A DNA stretch of 54,698 nucleotides from Rhodanobacteraceae bacterium. GTDB lineage: Bacteria; Acidobacteriota; Terriglobia; Terriglobales; Acidobacteriaceae. Positions 36,709-44,639 of this stretch are shown here, one piece after another. The stretch covers positions 1-54,698 of the forward strand of contig CAJCHN010000101.1 in the NCBI GenBank assembly GCA_903970285.1, given 5' to 3'. A program made the position numbers and the translations under genes. Below the pieces are notes generated by a model that saw only the letters and a list, made by a program, of their open reading frames with translations, was not told the origin of the DNA and searched no databases. The first letter of the stretch is position 1; every line of letters begins with the position of its first letter.

Positions 36709-37677
36709 TTAGGAATGTAGCAGCCGATGCCACTTCCAGGCACTGGCTATGATGTTATCCAGTTCTCCGTGCCGGGGCTTCCATCCCAGGTCGCGCTGGA
36801 TTGCTTCAGAACTGGCTACCAGGACCGCGGGATCGCCCGGGCGGCGGTCGTGAACCTCCACAGGGATCGCATGGCCGGTCACGCGGCGAACGGAGTCGAT
36901 GACCTGCAGTACGGTGAACCCCTGGCCATTGCCGATGTTGTAGATCATGCGGTCTCTCGTTTCGAGAGCTGCGAGCGCGAGCAGGTGGGCATCCGCAAGG
37001 TCCTCGACGTGGATATAGTCGCGCACGCAGGTTCCATCGGCGGTGGGATAGTTCGTCCCGAAGATCTTGATGGAAGCGCGCCGGCCGAGAGCCACATCCA
37101 AGATGAGCGGAATCAGATGCGACTCGGGTTCGTGATTCTCGCCGTATCCTTCGATGGCGCCCGCGACATTGAAATAACGGAGCGCGGCAAAGCGCAGGCC
37201 GTGAGCTACATTTTCCCAACGCATCATGTGTTCGGACAGGAGCTTGGACTCGCCGTAAGGATTGGTAGGAGCCAGCCGCGCGTCTTCCAGGATTGGCGTA
37301 CGCTCCGGCTCTCCATAGCAGGCGGCGGTCGAGCTGAAGACAATCTTCTGCTGCCCGGTTGCCAGCATGGCTTCCAGCAGGGTCAGGGTGCCCGCGGTGT
37401 TGTTGCGGAAGTAAAGCTCAGGCAGCTTCATCGACTCGCCCGCTTCAATGAGCGCCGCAAAGTGCATAACTCCATCGAACTGGGCGGCGCCAAGTGCGGA
37501 CTCGAGGACGCTACGGTCGGCCAGCGAACCCTCCACCAGCGTTGCGCCCGATGGAACCGCGGAACGCCGGCTATGACAGAAATTGTCGAAGATGGTCACT
37601 TGATGGCCGGCGGCGAGCAACATTCTGGCGACGGTCCCGCCGATGTAGCCGGCGCCACCGGTGATGAAAACGTTCAT
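36709..37677 (-). CDS. galE: UDP-glucose 4-epimerase GalE
   Basis: 322 residues, slightly shorter than the E. coli enzyme. GGGGAA precedes the ATG. The Rossmann start is MNVFITGGAGYIGGTVARML (GxxGxxG). The catalytic region has FSSTAACYGEPE and NPYGESKLLSEHM (YxxxK), and the C-terminal substrate-binding part includes RDYIHVEDLADAHLLALAAL and GNGQGFTVLQVIDSV. It interconverts UDP-glucose and UDP-galactose for surface polysaccharide. It stands alone between the sensor kinase and the tonB region. Confidence 0.93.
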   Translation of the reverse strand: MNVFITGGAGYIGGTVARMLLAAGHQVTIFDNFCHSRRSAVPSGATLVEGSLADRSVLESALGAAQFDGVMHFAALIEAGESMKLPELYFRNNTAGTLTLLEAMLATGQQKIVFSSTAACYGEPERTPILEDARLAPTNPYGESKLLSEHMMRWENVAHGLRFAALRYFNVAGAIEGYGENHEPESHLIPLILDVALGRRASIKIFGTNYPTADGTCVRDYIHVEDLADAHLLALAALETRDRMIYNIGNGQGFTVLQVIDSVRRVTGHAIPVEVHDRRPGDPAVLVASSEAIQRDLGWKPRHGELDNIIASAWKWHRLLHS

Positions 37678-37879
37678 GTGTTCCCCTTCTGGGCCATTCT
37701 AAAGTCAAACCTTTTCGCCACCTGTGCAACAAAAGTAGAAGAGCGGAACCACTTCGGGGAGTGGGCTCGCGCGCAGATTCCTGAGATAAAGTGATTACCG
37801 GCTTTTGCCGATGGGCGTTAAGCACCCTCGCACAATGAGCCGCACGGTAACACGAAGTTGATGTTACGACGCGATTGCT

Positions 37880-37907
37880 TTGCTATTGTCTCTGCAACGT
37901 TTAAACT
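37880..37907 (+). promoter_or_regulatory. possible sigma70-type promoter for the tonB gene
   Basis: TTGCTA (37880-37885) and TAAACT (37902-37907) are 16 bases apart. Both are imperfect matches. The position, about 45 bases before the structured leader, is suitable. No other gene is seen in 37678-38078. Confidence 0.3.
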
Positions 37908-37953
37908 GTTGACAAGGATGTGAACCCTGCTCACGGTTTGGCTTTGCTTGGTG

Positions 37954-38050
37954 TCCTATCTCTGCCGCTGTAGGAATTCGCTTTGGAACGCCGAAGCCCG
38001 GGATCGCTAACGATCTCCAACCCAGGGTAAGAGTGCCAGCCTTATCCCTG
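37954..38050 (+). ncRNA. candidate structured 5' leader of the tonB-family gene
   Basis: Three hairpins follow one another directly upstream of the tonB-family gene. 37954-37975 has a TCCTA/TAGGA stem. 38000-38017 has a 7-bp stem including GATCG and CGATC with a CTAA loop. 38023-38050 pairs CAGGGTAAG with CTTATCCCTG (one bulged base). The last ends 28 bases before the ATG, ahead of the AAAGGA ribosome-binding site, so an alternative fold could affect translation. It does not match c-di-GMP, cobalamin or SAM riboswitch consensus by eye. The identity and the existence of a ligand are unproven. Confidence 0.4.
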
Positions 38051-38078
38051 AGGCTCGTCTGTAAAGGAAACGCCCTCC

Positions 38079-39179
38079 ATGAGTAAGCCTCTCGTTAGAG
38101 TTACCTCGCAGCCGCAAGACCTGCAGTTCACCCACTTCGGCGTTTTGGACGTGGGCGGTCAGAACAAGGGAACGCTCTTCACATCCATCGGAATCAACCT
38201 CCTGCTGGCTTTCATCTTTATCATTCTGAGCGCCGCGGCGGTGAAGACAAGCCTTCGGAATCGCAGGCTGGAGGAGCTGACGTTCGTAGCGACCAAGCCA
38301 CCCGCTCCGCTGCCCAAGCCTGTTCCGAAGATCGTTCCGCCCAAGCCGCTGCCTAAGCCGCCGGTGTTGACCCCAGCGGAGCCAAAGATTGTCCTCCCCA
38401 AGGTGACGCCGGTCGAGGCGCCGAAGCCAATCCCCGTGATGCAGCCGAAGCCGCTGCCGGTAATCACGCCGGCTCCGCCGAAGATGGTTGTGGCCATGGC
38501 CGCACCGAAGCCGGTGACGGTGAACCTGGGTAAGGCCGTTTCGCTCCCCAATCACGATCTGCACCCGGCCGTGGTTGCGCTTGGACAGCAGAATAATCCG
38601 ATCGCGCCATCTAATCGTCCGGCCACCTCGGCGGTCAATCTGGGCAACTCGGGAATGGCCGGCATGCCTCCAGGTGGTGGCCGCGGACCAGCCTCGACGG
38701 CAGTCAACCTTGGCTCGGGACAGCCTGGCGGAAGTCTCTCGGGCGGCGGCTCGCATGCGGTTGTCGGCGTCAAGCTGGGAGGAGTGACCGGGGGAACCCC
38801 TGCTTCGACCGGCAATGGCCTGGGAGTTCGGCCGATGCAGGTGGCTCTCGGGCATGCACCAGCGCCGCCGGCTTCCTCATCGCCCACCCTGGCGCATCCG
38901 CCCGCGAGAACCAGTCCGCAGGTGCTCTACAAGCCTCGCCCGGAGTACACCCCCGCAGCGATTCAGGCCAAGGTCGAGGGCATGGTTTCGGTCAGAATCC
39001 GGGTTTCAGCGGCGGGTTCCGTCACTGTCCTGGGCGTCACCAATGGGCTTGGATACGGTCTGGACCAATCCGCAATTCGCGCGGTTGAGGGCACCCGTTT
39101 CCGCCCGGCGATGGATGCCAACGGCAACCCGGCGGATTGGGAGGGAGTCGTCAACATCTCCTTCCAGATGGCGTCTTGA
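38079..39179 (+). CDS. TonB-family energy transducer
   Basis: 366 residues, with AAAGGA 10 bases before the ATG. An N-terminal cytoplasmic part is followed by one membrane helix (LFTSIGINLLLAFIFIILSA, residues ~30-52). A long Pro/Lys/Val and then Gly-rich periplasmic linker (residues ~75-280) follows. The last ~90 residues are the TonB C-terminal domain: PRPEYTPAAIQAKVEGMVSV, RIRVSAAGSVTVLGV and AIRAVEGTRFRPAMDANGNP. TonB proteins pass proton-motive energy from ExbBD to outer-membrane receptors. No exbB, exbD or receptor gene is in the window. The linker is compositionally biased but in frame throughout. Confidence 0.88.
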   Translation: MSKPLVRVTSQPQDLQFTHFGVLDVGGQNKGTLFTSIGINLLLAFIFIILSAAAVKTSLRNRRLEELTFVATKPPAPLPKPVPKIVPPKPLPKPPVLTPAEPKIVLPKVTPVEAPKPIPVMQPKPLPVITPAPPKMVVAMAAPKPVTVNLGKAVSLPNHDLHPAVVALGQQNNPIAPSNRPATSAVNLGNSGMAGMPPGGGRGPASTAVNLGSGQPGGSLSGGGSHAVVGVKLGGVTGGTPASTGNGLGVRPMQVALGHAPAPPASSSPTLAHPPARTSPQVLYKPRPEYTPAAIQAKVEGMVSVRIRVSAAGSVTVLGVTNGLGYGLDQSAIRAVEGTRFRPAMDANGNPADWEGVVNISFQMAS

Positions 39180-39310
39180 GCCGCGTCCTCGTAAGATAAA
39201 GGCACTGCGGCGCCTTCCGGACGGCAACTTTGTATCCCGGAATGGGTCCGACAGCACACGCCCCGCCCCCGCAGCAACCAGGCTTGTAACCAAATGAGGA
39301 GCTTCAAATA

Positions 39311-41230
39311 ATGATCTCGCGGACGCAAACGATCTCCGGACTCACTCTTGCCCTGCTGGCGGCGTCGGCCATGCCCGGCCATGCGGCCGGCGTCGATCTC
39401 TTCAAGAAAAAGAAGGATGTTGTTCAGGGCAAGAAGCTGACCCCGGCGCAGAGCGCGCTGATCGACAAGGCGATCATCCGCGAAAAACAGGTGATCAAGG
39501 TGGTCAAGGAGCGGGCTCCCATCGTCGAGACCTACATCCAGAACATGAAGCCCGACCCTGTGATGCGCCAGGTGCCGGAGTCCGACGAGCACTTCCTTGG
39601 CCGGGTTGAATTTGGACGGGTCATTGGCGACACACCCTACGAGGCGGGTCCGAAGGCAGGCGAAAAGCAAAGCCTTCTGGGCCGCTTCAAGAATTCGGCA
39701 GGCTTTCTCGGCAGCCTCACCGGCTCGCTCCACCTTCAGTTCCACGAAGCGGGATTCGTCTCCATGCTGCTGATGGACTCCAACAGCTTCGATAAGCAGC
39801 ACTATAACTTTTACTTCGTCCGCAACGACTTTCTTGGGAACACACCCACGGCCGTCTTCGACGTGACTCCGGCCGGGGGCAAGCAGGCGACGGGACGCTT
39901 CTTTGGCCGCATCTGGGTCGAAACCCGTGATGGAAACGTCGTTCGTTTCAACGGCGATTTTGCCGGTGGAGAAAAGGATTATCAGGAGTACTACCACTTC
40001 GATAGCTGGCGCACCAACGTGCAGCCTGATCTCTGGCTACCAACCAGCTTTTATGTGGAAGAGCCCGATCCGAAGAGCCAGACCAGCACGCTCAAGTTCA
40101 AGGCCATCAACCATGTTTGGGGCTATGTGCTGAAGGTGCCGGCCACCCAGGCTGAAAACACGTCACTGGACGTAGTCGGCGCGCAGGACGTCTCCAATGA
40201 CGCGCAGGACGTGAGCCCGCTGGGAGCGCAGCGTGCGTTTGCAAAGCAGGCCGAGGACAATGTCATCGAGCGGCTCTTCCAGGCTGGGCTGCTCGATGCG
40301 CCAAGCGAATTCGACAAGACACTGGAAGCGCTGGCGAACAATATTCTTGCCTATAACAACATCGCCGTAAGCAGCCCCATCCATGTACGCACGCTGCTCA
40401 CCGAGCCGCTCGAATCGCTGGCCGTCGGAAACACCATCATCCTTTCGAAGAGCCTGATTGATACGACCGCCGTGATTACGCAGGATGGCGCCCAGCAGAT
40501 GGGAAATCTGAACGCGCTACTCGCCTTCCAACTGGCGCACATCGTCTCCGGACACAAACTGGACACCAAGTACGCCTTCAACGACCGGCTCCTGTTCCCG
40601 GACAACTCCGCGTTCAGGCGGATCCCCATGCACCACACCGAGGCGGATAACACCGAAGCGGCTAAGAAGGCGTTGGACCTGCTGAATGCGAAAGAGCTCG
40701 CCGACGGGCAAAAATACTTTGGGCTCTACCTGCAGCAGTTGCAGCAGCGGGTGAAGGCGCTTCGCGCGCTGAACGAACCCATGATCGGCGATGGCCTGGT
40801 GAAGAGCGATACCGACACCTCCTTCTGGCTGGCCGCGCTGATGCCCAAGGCGGAGAAGCTGGACGTGAAGAACCTGAAGCAGCAGGCGGCGGAACCGCTC
40901 TCGGCCTTCCTGAGGTTCGACCCATGGACCGACCAGGTGATCACCCTGCATACCGCCTTCGAGCCGCTCTTGAGCCCAAGCGACAAGATGCCGTTTGAGG
41001 TTTCGCCGGTTTACATCAAGCTTTCCTACTGGAAGCCCGCTCCGATTCCGACCGCTGCTCCTCCGGCGGCTGCGGCCAGCGATCCGAATGCGGCTCCCGC
41101 GGCTACCGACCCCAACGCCGTCCCCCCGGCACCGCCGGCTGATCCGAATGCAGCACCTCCGGCCCCGACCGCAGCACCTCCGGCTCAGGACCAGGCCGCT
41201 CCAGCCCCGGCCCCCGCACCGACGCAGTAA
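39311..41230 (+). CDS. secreted protein with degenerate M48-type protease region
   Basis: 639 residues, with GAGGAG 9 bases upstream. A signal peptide (SGLTLALLAASAMPGHAAG) precedes a Lys-rich stretch. Residues ~85-275 are beta-rich and resemble lipoprotein-sorting (LolA/LolB-like) folds (RFFGRIWVETRDGNVVRFNG, WLPTSFYVEEPD). Around residues 400-420, LLAFQLAHIVSGHKLD lines up with the AHExAHxxxxH zinc site of M48 peptidases, but the first His and catalytic Glu are replaced (Phe406-Gln407). The middle and end are helical, and the last ~65 residues are an Ala/Pro/Asp low-complexity tail. It is probably a non-catalytic periplasmic protein. It follows the tonB-family gene by 131 bases on the same strand. 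Confidence 0.6.
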   Translation: MISRTQTISGLTLALLAASAMPGHAAGVDLFKKKKDVVQGKKLTPAQSALIDKAIIREKQVIKVVKERAPIVETYIQNMKPDPVMRQVPESDEHFLGRVEFGRVIGDTPYEAGPKAGEKQSLLGRFKNSAGFLGSLTGSLHLQFHEAGFVSMLLMDSNSFDKQHYNFYFVRNDFLGNTPTAVFDVTPAGGKQATGRFFGRIWVETRDGNVVRFNGDFAGGEKDYQEYYHFDSWRTNVQPDLWLPTSFYVEEPDPKSQTSTLKFKAINHVWGYVLKVPATQAENTSLDVVGAQDVSNDAQDVSPLGAQRAFAKQAEDNVIERLFQAGLLDAPSEFDKTLEALANNILAYNNIAVSSPIHVRTLLTEPLESLAVGNTIILSKSLIDTTAVITQDGAQQMGNLNALLAFQLAHIVSGHKLDTKYAFNDRLLFPDNSAFRRIPMHHTEADNTEAAKKALDLLNAKELADGQKYFGLYLQQLQQRVKALRALNEPMIGDGLVKSDTDTSFWLAALMPKAEKLDVKNLKQQAAEPLSAFLRFDPWTDQVITLHTAFEPLLSPSDKMPFEVSPVYIKLSYWKPAPIPTAAPPAAAASDPNAAPAATDPNAVPPAPPADPNAAPPAPTAAPPAQDQAAPAPAPAPTQ

Positions 41231-41535
41231 ACGGCTCGTGTGGTATCAGCCTGCGCGAACCTGTTCCCGAACTCCCTGAACGACTCTTTGCGCCACAGGT
41301 CCCTTGCCCGGTCTGTGGCGCATTCCTGCTAGCGCCGGCGGAACACACGTGTCCTGGACCTGCGTTGAATTCCGGAGTTCAGAATTGGCAGTGTCTCCTC
41401 TCGCCTTCCGCATCCCTGCTGCCCTGCACCACTATTTCTGCCGAGAAGGGTTTCCACCTGCGACCGGAGCACCTAGCGTTTGGCTCGGGCAGAATGTTGC
41501 GAGATGTTCAGTTCGATCTTTGGAGAAGGCGGTTG
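41231..41535. other. intergenic region before the beta-barrel gene
   Basis: About 305 bases between the protease-like gene and the beta-barrel start at 41536. It holds the hairpin at 41289-41322. The frame of the barrel gene is open across the region and spells a CPVCG-like stretch, but no ATG, GTG or TTG lies upstream of it in frame, so a longer protein is unlikely. Confidence 0.5.
41289..41322 (+). terminator. hairpin terminator after the protease-like gene
   Basis: A perfect 10-bp stem (41289-41298 with 41313-41322) with a 14-base loop lies 58 bases past the stop, followed by a short TTCCT. The stem is strong but the T-tract is poor. Confidence 0.5.
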
Positions 41536-42132
41536 ATGAAAATCACACTTCTTGGCATTCTTTTTCCGCTTGCGGCCGCCTGCGCGGCATCGGCGCAAGC
41601 TCCAGCCACCGCAGCCAGGCGTTTCGATCTGCAGGCGGGCGGAGGGTTCACCCTAGCAAATTCAGATTATTACCCGCAGAAATTCAAGGGCGGCGCACTG
41701 TATGCGGTGCTTGACTTTACCCCGCACTTCGGCGCCGAGTTCGACTTTCACCAGGTCGATTCCCCCTTTGATCCTCGCTACGAGCGCACCTACGAGTTGG
41801 CCGGGCGCTATCACAGGACGTATGGAAGGTTTTCGCCTTATGCCAAGGCCGGGTATGGTCGAGGCGTCTTCAACTATCTCTATGAAACCGAGAACCCCGT
41901 GACCGGAGCAGTGACGTCCACCACGGTACTTGGCAGTCTCGCCTACAACGAGTTTCTCGCAGGCGGCGGCGTGGACTACCGTCTGCTCCGCTTTCTCAAC
42001 GTTCGCGCAGACTATGAATACGAGACGTGGCGCGGATTCTCTTCGACCGGAGGCCTGACGCCGCAACTCCTGACGATCGGAGTGGCATATCACTTCCCGG
42101 GTGGACTGGCAAAGGGCAGGCGCTTCAAATAG
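41536..42132 (+). CDS. small outer-membrane beta-barrel protein
   Basis: 198 residues from the ATG at 41536, preceded by GGAGAAGG. Signal peptide MKITLLGILFPLAAACAASA. The mature part is made of alternating aromatic/polar strands of OmpA/Opacity type, such as GALYAVLDFTPHFGAEFDFH, YGRFSPYAKAGYGRGVFNYL and LNVRADYEYETWRGF. The last strand, LLTIGVAYHFPGG, has a terminal aromatic, as the BAM machinery requires, though a short basic tail (LAKGRRFK) follows. This fits an 8-stranded barrel. The function is unknown. It is convergent with a second barrel gene, with 39 bases between the stops. Confidence 0.8.
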   Translation: MKITLLGILFPLAAACAASAQAPATAARRFDLQAGGGFTLANSDYYPQKFKGGALYAVLDFTPHFGAEFDFHQVDSPFDPRYERTYELAGRYHRTYGRFSPYAKAGYGRGVFNYLYETENPVTGAVTSTTVLGSLAYNEFLAGGGVDYRLLRFLNVRADYEYETWRGFSSTGGLTPQLLTIGVAYHFPGGLAKGRRFK

Positions 42133-42171
42133 CCGCCTGCCCCTGAGTGGTACCGCGCAGCGTTGCTCGGC

Positions 42172-42765
42172 CTAGAAATGGTAGGCGATACCGATGGCCG
42201 GCATGCTGATCACTTCATACCGGTTGGTGCTGAAGAGGTTGACGAACTGCGGAGCCTTCAGGATCAACCCATGGTATTGCGCGCGGATGTCAAAGCTGGG
42301 GCTGATCTCGTAAGCAACGCCGCCACCCACCATGGCTGCGATGCGGGTGTTTGAGGACGTGTCCAGCTGCCCTGTCCCCTCGAGAATCGGCGTGAAGAAG
42401 ACGCCGCCAATCCCGGCCTCGACGAACGGATTGAAGTTCTTGTAGGTACGTCCATAGACGTATCCCACGGTAAATTCCTGTTGGCGGGAGTGGATCGGAA
42501 AGTGAACGTAATTCGTGCTTTCAGTGAAGTAGTTGGTGTACTGGGCGAACGAGTAGTTGCCCTCAAGCGCGCTGTGCGGCGTCAGCAGGTAGCGATAGCT
42601 GGCCAGCACGCCGGCGGTCTTGGTCGGCTGCAGAACGATCCCGTTTCCGTGGACCTCGGGACCCACTACGGCAAGCCCGCTGATACTGACGTCCTGGCGG
42701 CTCTCCTGCGCGTACGCGGCGGCCGTCGAAAGCACAAGCGCGCCCAACAAAATCGTCTTCTTCAT
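42172..42765 (-). CDS. small outer-membrane beta-barrel protein
   Basis: 197 residues from the ATG at 42765. Signal peptide MKKTILLGALVLSTAAAYAQ. The strands include YRYLLTPHSALEGNYSFAQY, FTVGYVYGRTYKNFNPFVEA and GGGVAYEISPSFDIRAQYHG. The protein ends exactly at a barrel-closing strand, PAIGIAYHF, with the expected C-terminal Phe. It has the same size and layout as the convergent neighbour, probably an old paralogue, though pairwise similarity seems limited to the strand pattern. Confidence 0.8.
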   Translation of the reverse strand: MKKTILLGALVLSTAAAYAQESRQDVSISGLAVVGPEVHGNGIVLQPTKTAGVLASYRYLLTPHSALEGNYSFAQYTNYFTESTNYVHFPIHSRQQEFTVGYVYGRTYKNFNPFVEAGIGGVFFTPILEGTGQLDTSSNTRIAAMVGGGVAYEISPSFDIRAQYHGLILKAPQFVNLFSTNRYEVISMPAIGIAYHF

Positions 42766-42956
42766 TCTTTGCCAAACCCTCTCAAGATCACGCGATTCAC
42801 CCTCTTGGACTCCCACTGGATTTATTGGTTATGGGCGGGATGGGCAAATTCGCTCTAGGTAATTGTACCCGCAGCGTGGAGGCGGGAAAGCCTGACGACG
42901 CAAAAAGGCCGAAGCGCTGAGCACGCTCCGGCCCTGGCTACGACATGGAGGCTGCC

Positions 42957-43442
42957 TTACACGCCCGGCGGTGGGGTTGGCGCAGGCTGGCTTCCCTGCT
43001 GCTCCTGGTGTTCTTCCCTGCGTTCGCGCTGACGTGCCTCTATGGCATCGAACCTGGTCTTCTGCTCGTCCGTCAAAACTGCTCTGATATTCGTCTGGGT
43101 GGCCTGGTGAATGCTCATCATCTTGGCACGCTTGTCGGCGGCTGCCGTCGACGTGTCATTCCGTAACGCCATCATCTGCTGGTGGCTGTTGGTCTCGATC
43201 GACTTGATCTGCGAAACCTGGTCCGGAGACAGGTTGAGCGCCTTCGTCAGGTGCTCCAACTGGTGCTCCTGGCGGTCGCCTCCGCGGCCTTGCCATCCGG
43301 CTGGCGGGGTCGTCTGCTGCGGTGCTGCCGGAGCAGTGTCGGAGACCTGTGCAAGCATCGGTGCCGCCAGGCCGGCGGCGCAGGCCAGGGCCAGTAGGAT
43401 GCGCCCGGAAGCTGTGCCGGGTTTGGACGTGATGTTGATCAT
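42957..43442 (-). CDS. LTxxQ/Spy-CpxP-like periplasmic protein
   Basis: 161 residues from the ATG at 43442, with a GAAAGTGAG upstream. The signal peptide is followed by a short Ala/Thr/Pro segment. The helical body has LSPDQVSQIKSIETNSHQQM and VLTDEQKTRFDAIEARQRER, the LTxxQ-like pattern of Spy/CpxP envelope-stress proteins, then a basic/acidic region and a Pro-rich end (QGSQPAPTPPPGV). Spy is a periplasmic chaperone; whether this relative has that activity is not known. It is the last gene before the LysR gene on the same strand, with 138 bases between them. Confidence 0.72.
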   Translation of the reverse strand: MINITSKPGTASGRILLALACAAGLAAPMLAQVSDTAPAAPQQTTPPAGWQGRGGDRQEHQLEHLTKALNLSPDQVSQIKSIETNSHQQMMALRNDTSTAAADKRAKMMSIHQATQTNIRAVLTDEQKTRFDAIEARQRERREEHQEQQGSQPAPTPPPGV

Positions 43443-43579
43443 GGAATATCTCACTTTCGGAGTGCGTTGGTATGGGTGCTCCCGACACTGGCCTATCGCT
43501 CAATTCAGCCGCCCGCCGGAACAATCGTCTACATGCTACAGACGGGAATCGCGGAAAAATGTTCCGGTATGTCGCCTCC

Positions 43580-44494
43580 CTAACCCGGCTGGAAACGGTA
43601 CGGATCGCCATGGCTCGCCGAATAGGCCTCTACCACCTTCAGGAACGCGACCGCAGCATGGGATAGATTCGCCTGCCGCCGGTACACCAGCCTCAGCTTG
43701 CGTTCGATCTGCAGTTCCTTGATCGGAACCCGCACCAGAGTTCCGCTGGCGAGTTCCTGTTCAACCGTGAGCCCGGGCACCAACGCCACACCGTTGCCCA
43801 TCTGCACGAAGCGCTTGATAGCATCCAGCGAGGGGAGTTCCACCGACATGTTGAGCGGCGTCTTATGGCGCCTGAAGGCCTGGATCACCTTCTGCCGCTG
43901 CGGCGACGGAATGTTGTGGGCGACAAAATTCTGTGCTCCAAGCTGCCGGATGGAGACCTCCCCCGCCCGGGCCAGCGGATGCTTGGGATTCACAATCAGC
44001 GCCAGCGAGTCTCGATACACGACGACGGATTGGACCTGAGGATCGTCCGGCTTGAAGGAGAGCACGCCGATCTCGACCGAGTGCAGGAGCACCTCATCGG
44101 GAATCCGGCTAGCGAGCGCCCGCTGCACGGCCACCTTTATATTCGGTTTTTGCCGCCGGTATTCGTCCAGCAGCGGCAGAAGGTAGAGGCAGGTATACTC
44201 GTTCGCGGCCAGATTGAGCCGCCCGCGGTGCAGGGCCCGAAGTTCGGTCAAAGCGCCGGCCGCTTCGGTTCGCAGGTTCAAGAGCTTCTGCGCATACTCG
44301 CGCAAGACCTCACCCGCGTCGGTCAGCGAGCCGTCGCGGGAGGCCCGCTCAAAGAGTGTTTCGCCAAGTTCCGTTTCCAGTTTGGCAACAGCCTGGCTGA
44401 CCGCCGGCTGGGTTCGGTGCAGGCGCGCGGCCGCCCGGGAGAAGCTCCGCTCCTCCGCGACGGCAAGAAATGTTTCGAGTTGGAAGAGGTCCAT
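43580..44494 (-). CDS. LysR-family transcriptional regulator, divergent from the leu/ilv operon
   Basis: 304 residues from the ATG at 44494. The winged helix-turn-helix is in FQLETFLAVAEERSFSRAAA and RTQPAVSQAVAKLETELGE. The C-terminal effector domain has GRLNLAANEYTCLYLLPLLD and LALIVNPKHPLARAGEVSIR. LysR regulators usually bind a small effector and act on a divergent promoter. The leuA start is about 145 bases away in the other direction, so control of branched-chain amino acid synthesis is a reasonable inference. The effector is not known, and the domain gives no clear match to IlvY or LeuO. Confidence 0.9.
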   Translation of the reverse strand: MDLFQLETFLAVAEERSFSRAAARLHRTQPAVSQAVAKLETELGETLFERASRDGSLTDAGEVLREYAQKLLNLRTEAAGALTELRALHRGRLNLAANEYTCLYLLPLLDEYRRQKPNIKVAVQRALASRIPDEVLLHSVEIGVLSFKPDDPQVQSVVVYRDSLALIVNPKHPLARAGEVSIRQLGAQNFVAHNIPSPQRQKVIQAFRRHKTPLNMSVELPSLDAIKRFVQMGNGVALVPGLTVEQELASGTLVRVPIKELQIERKLRLVYRRQANLSHAAVAFLKVVEAYSASHGDPYRFQPG

Positions 44495-44597
44495 CCAGTC
44501 GACTCCGGTGCGAGCGGGGGATATCATTTTGGCTAAGGCGCCAACCGACTAAGTCGTCAAACCGCATCACGGCCTCGAATTCGCCGTATAGCTTGAT

Positions 44598-44620
44598 TAG
44601 AAATGATGATACTCGTTCTA
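44598..44620. promoter_or_regulatory. inverted repeat in the lysR-leuA intergenic region
   Basis: TAGAA (44598-44602) and TTCTA (44616-44620) form an inverted repeat with 13 bases between. It lies in the most AT-rich part of the divergent spacer. LysR regulators bind dyads of this general kind (T-N11-A core). TTGATT (44593-44598) overlaps it and could be a -35 element for leuA, but no convincing -10 follows. Confidence 0.35.
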
Positions 44621-44639
44621 TTTCGCATAAGCGCTGGTT

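Noticed and set aside
41287..41364. Zinc-ribbon-like CPVCG stretch in frame with the beta-barrel gene
   Set aside because: No usable start codon precedes it in frame; the Cys codons fall in the loop and right arm of a strong hairpin.
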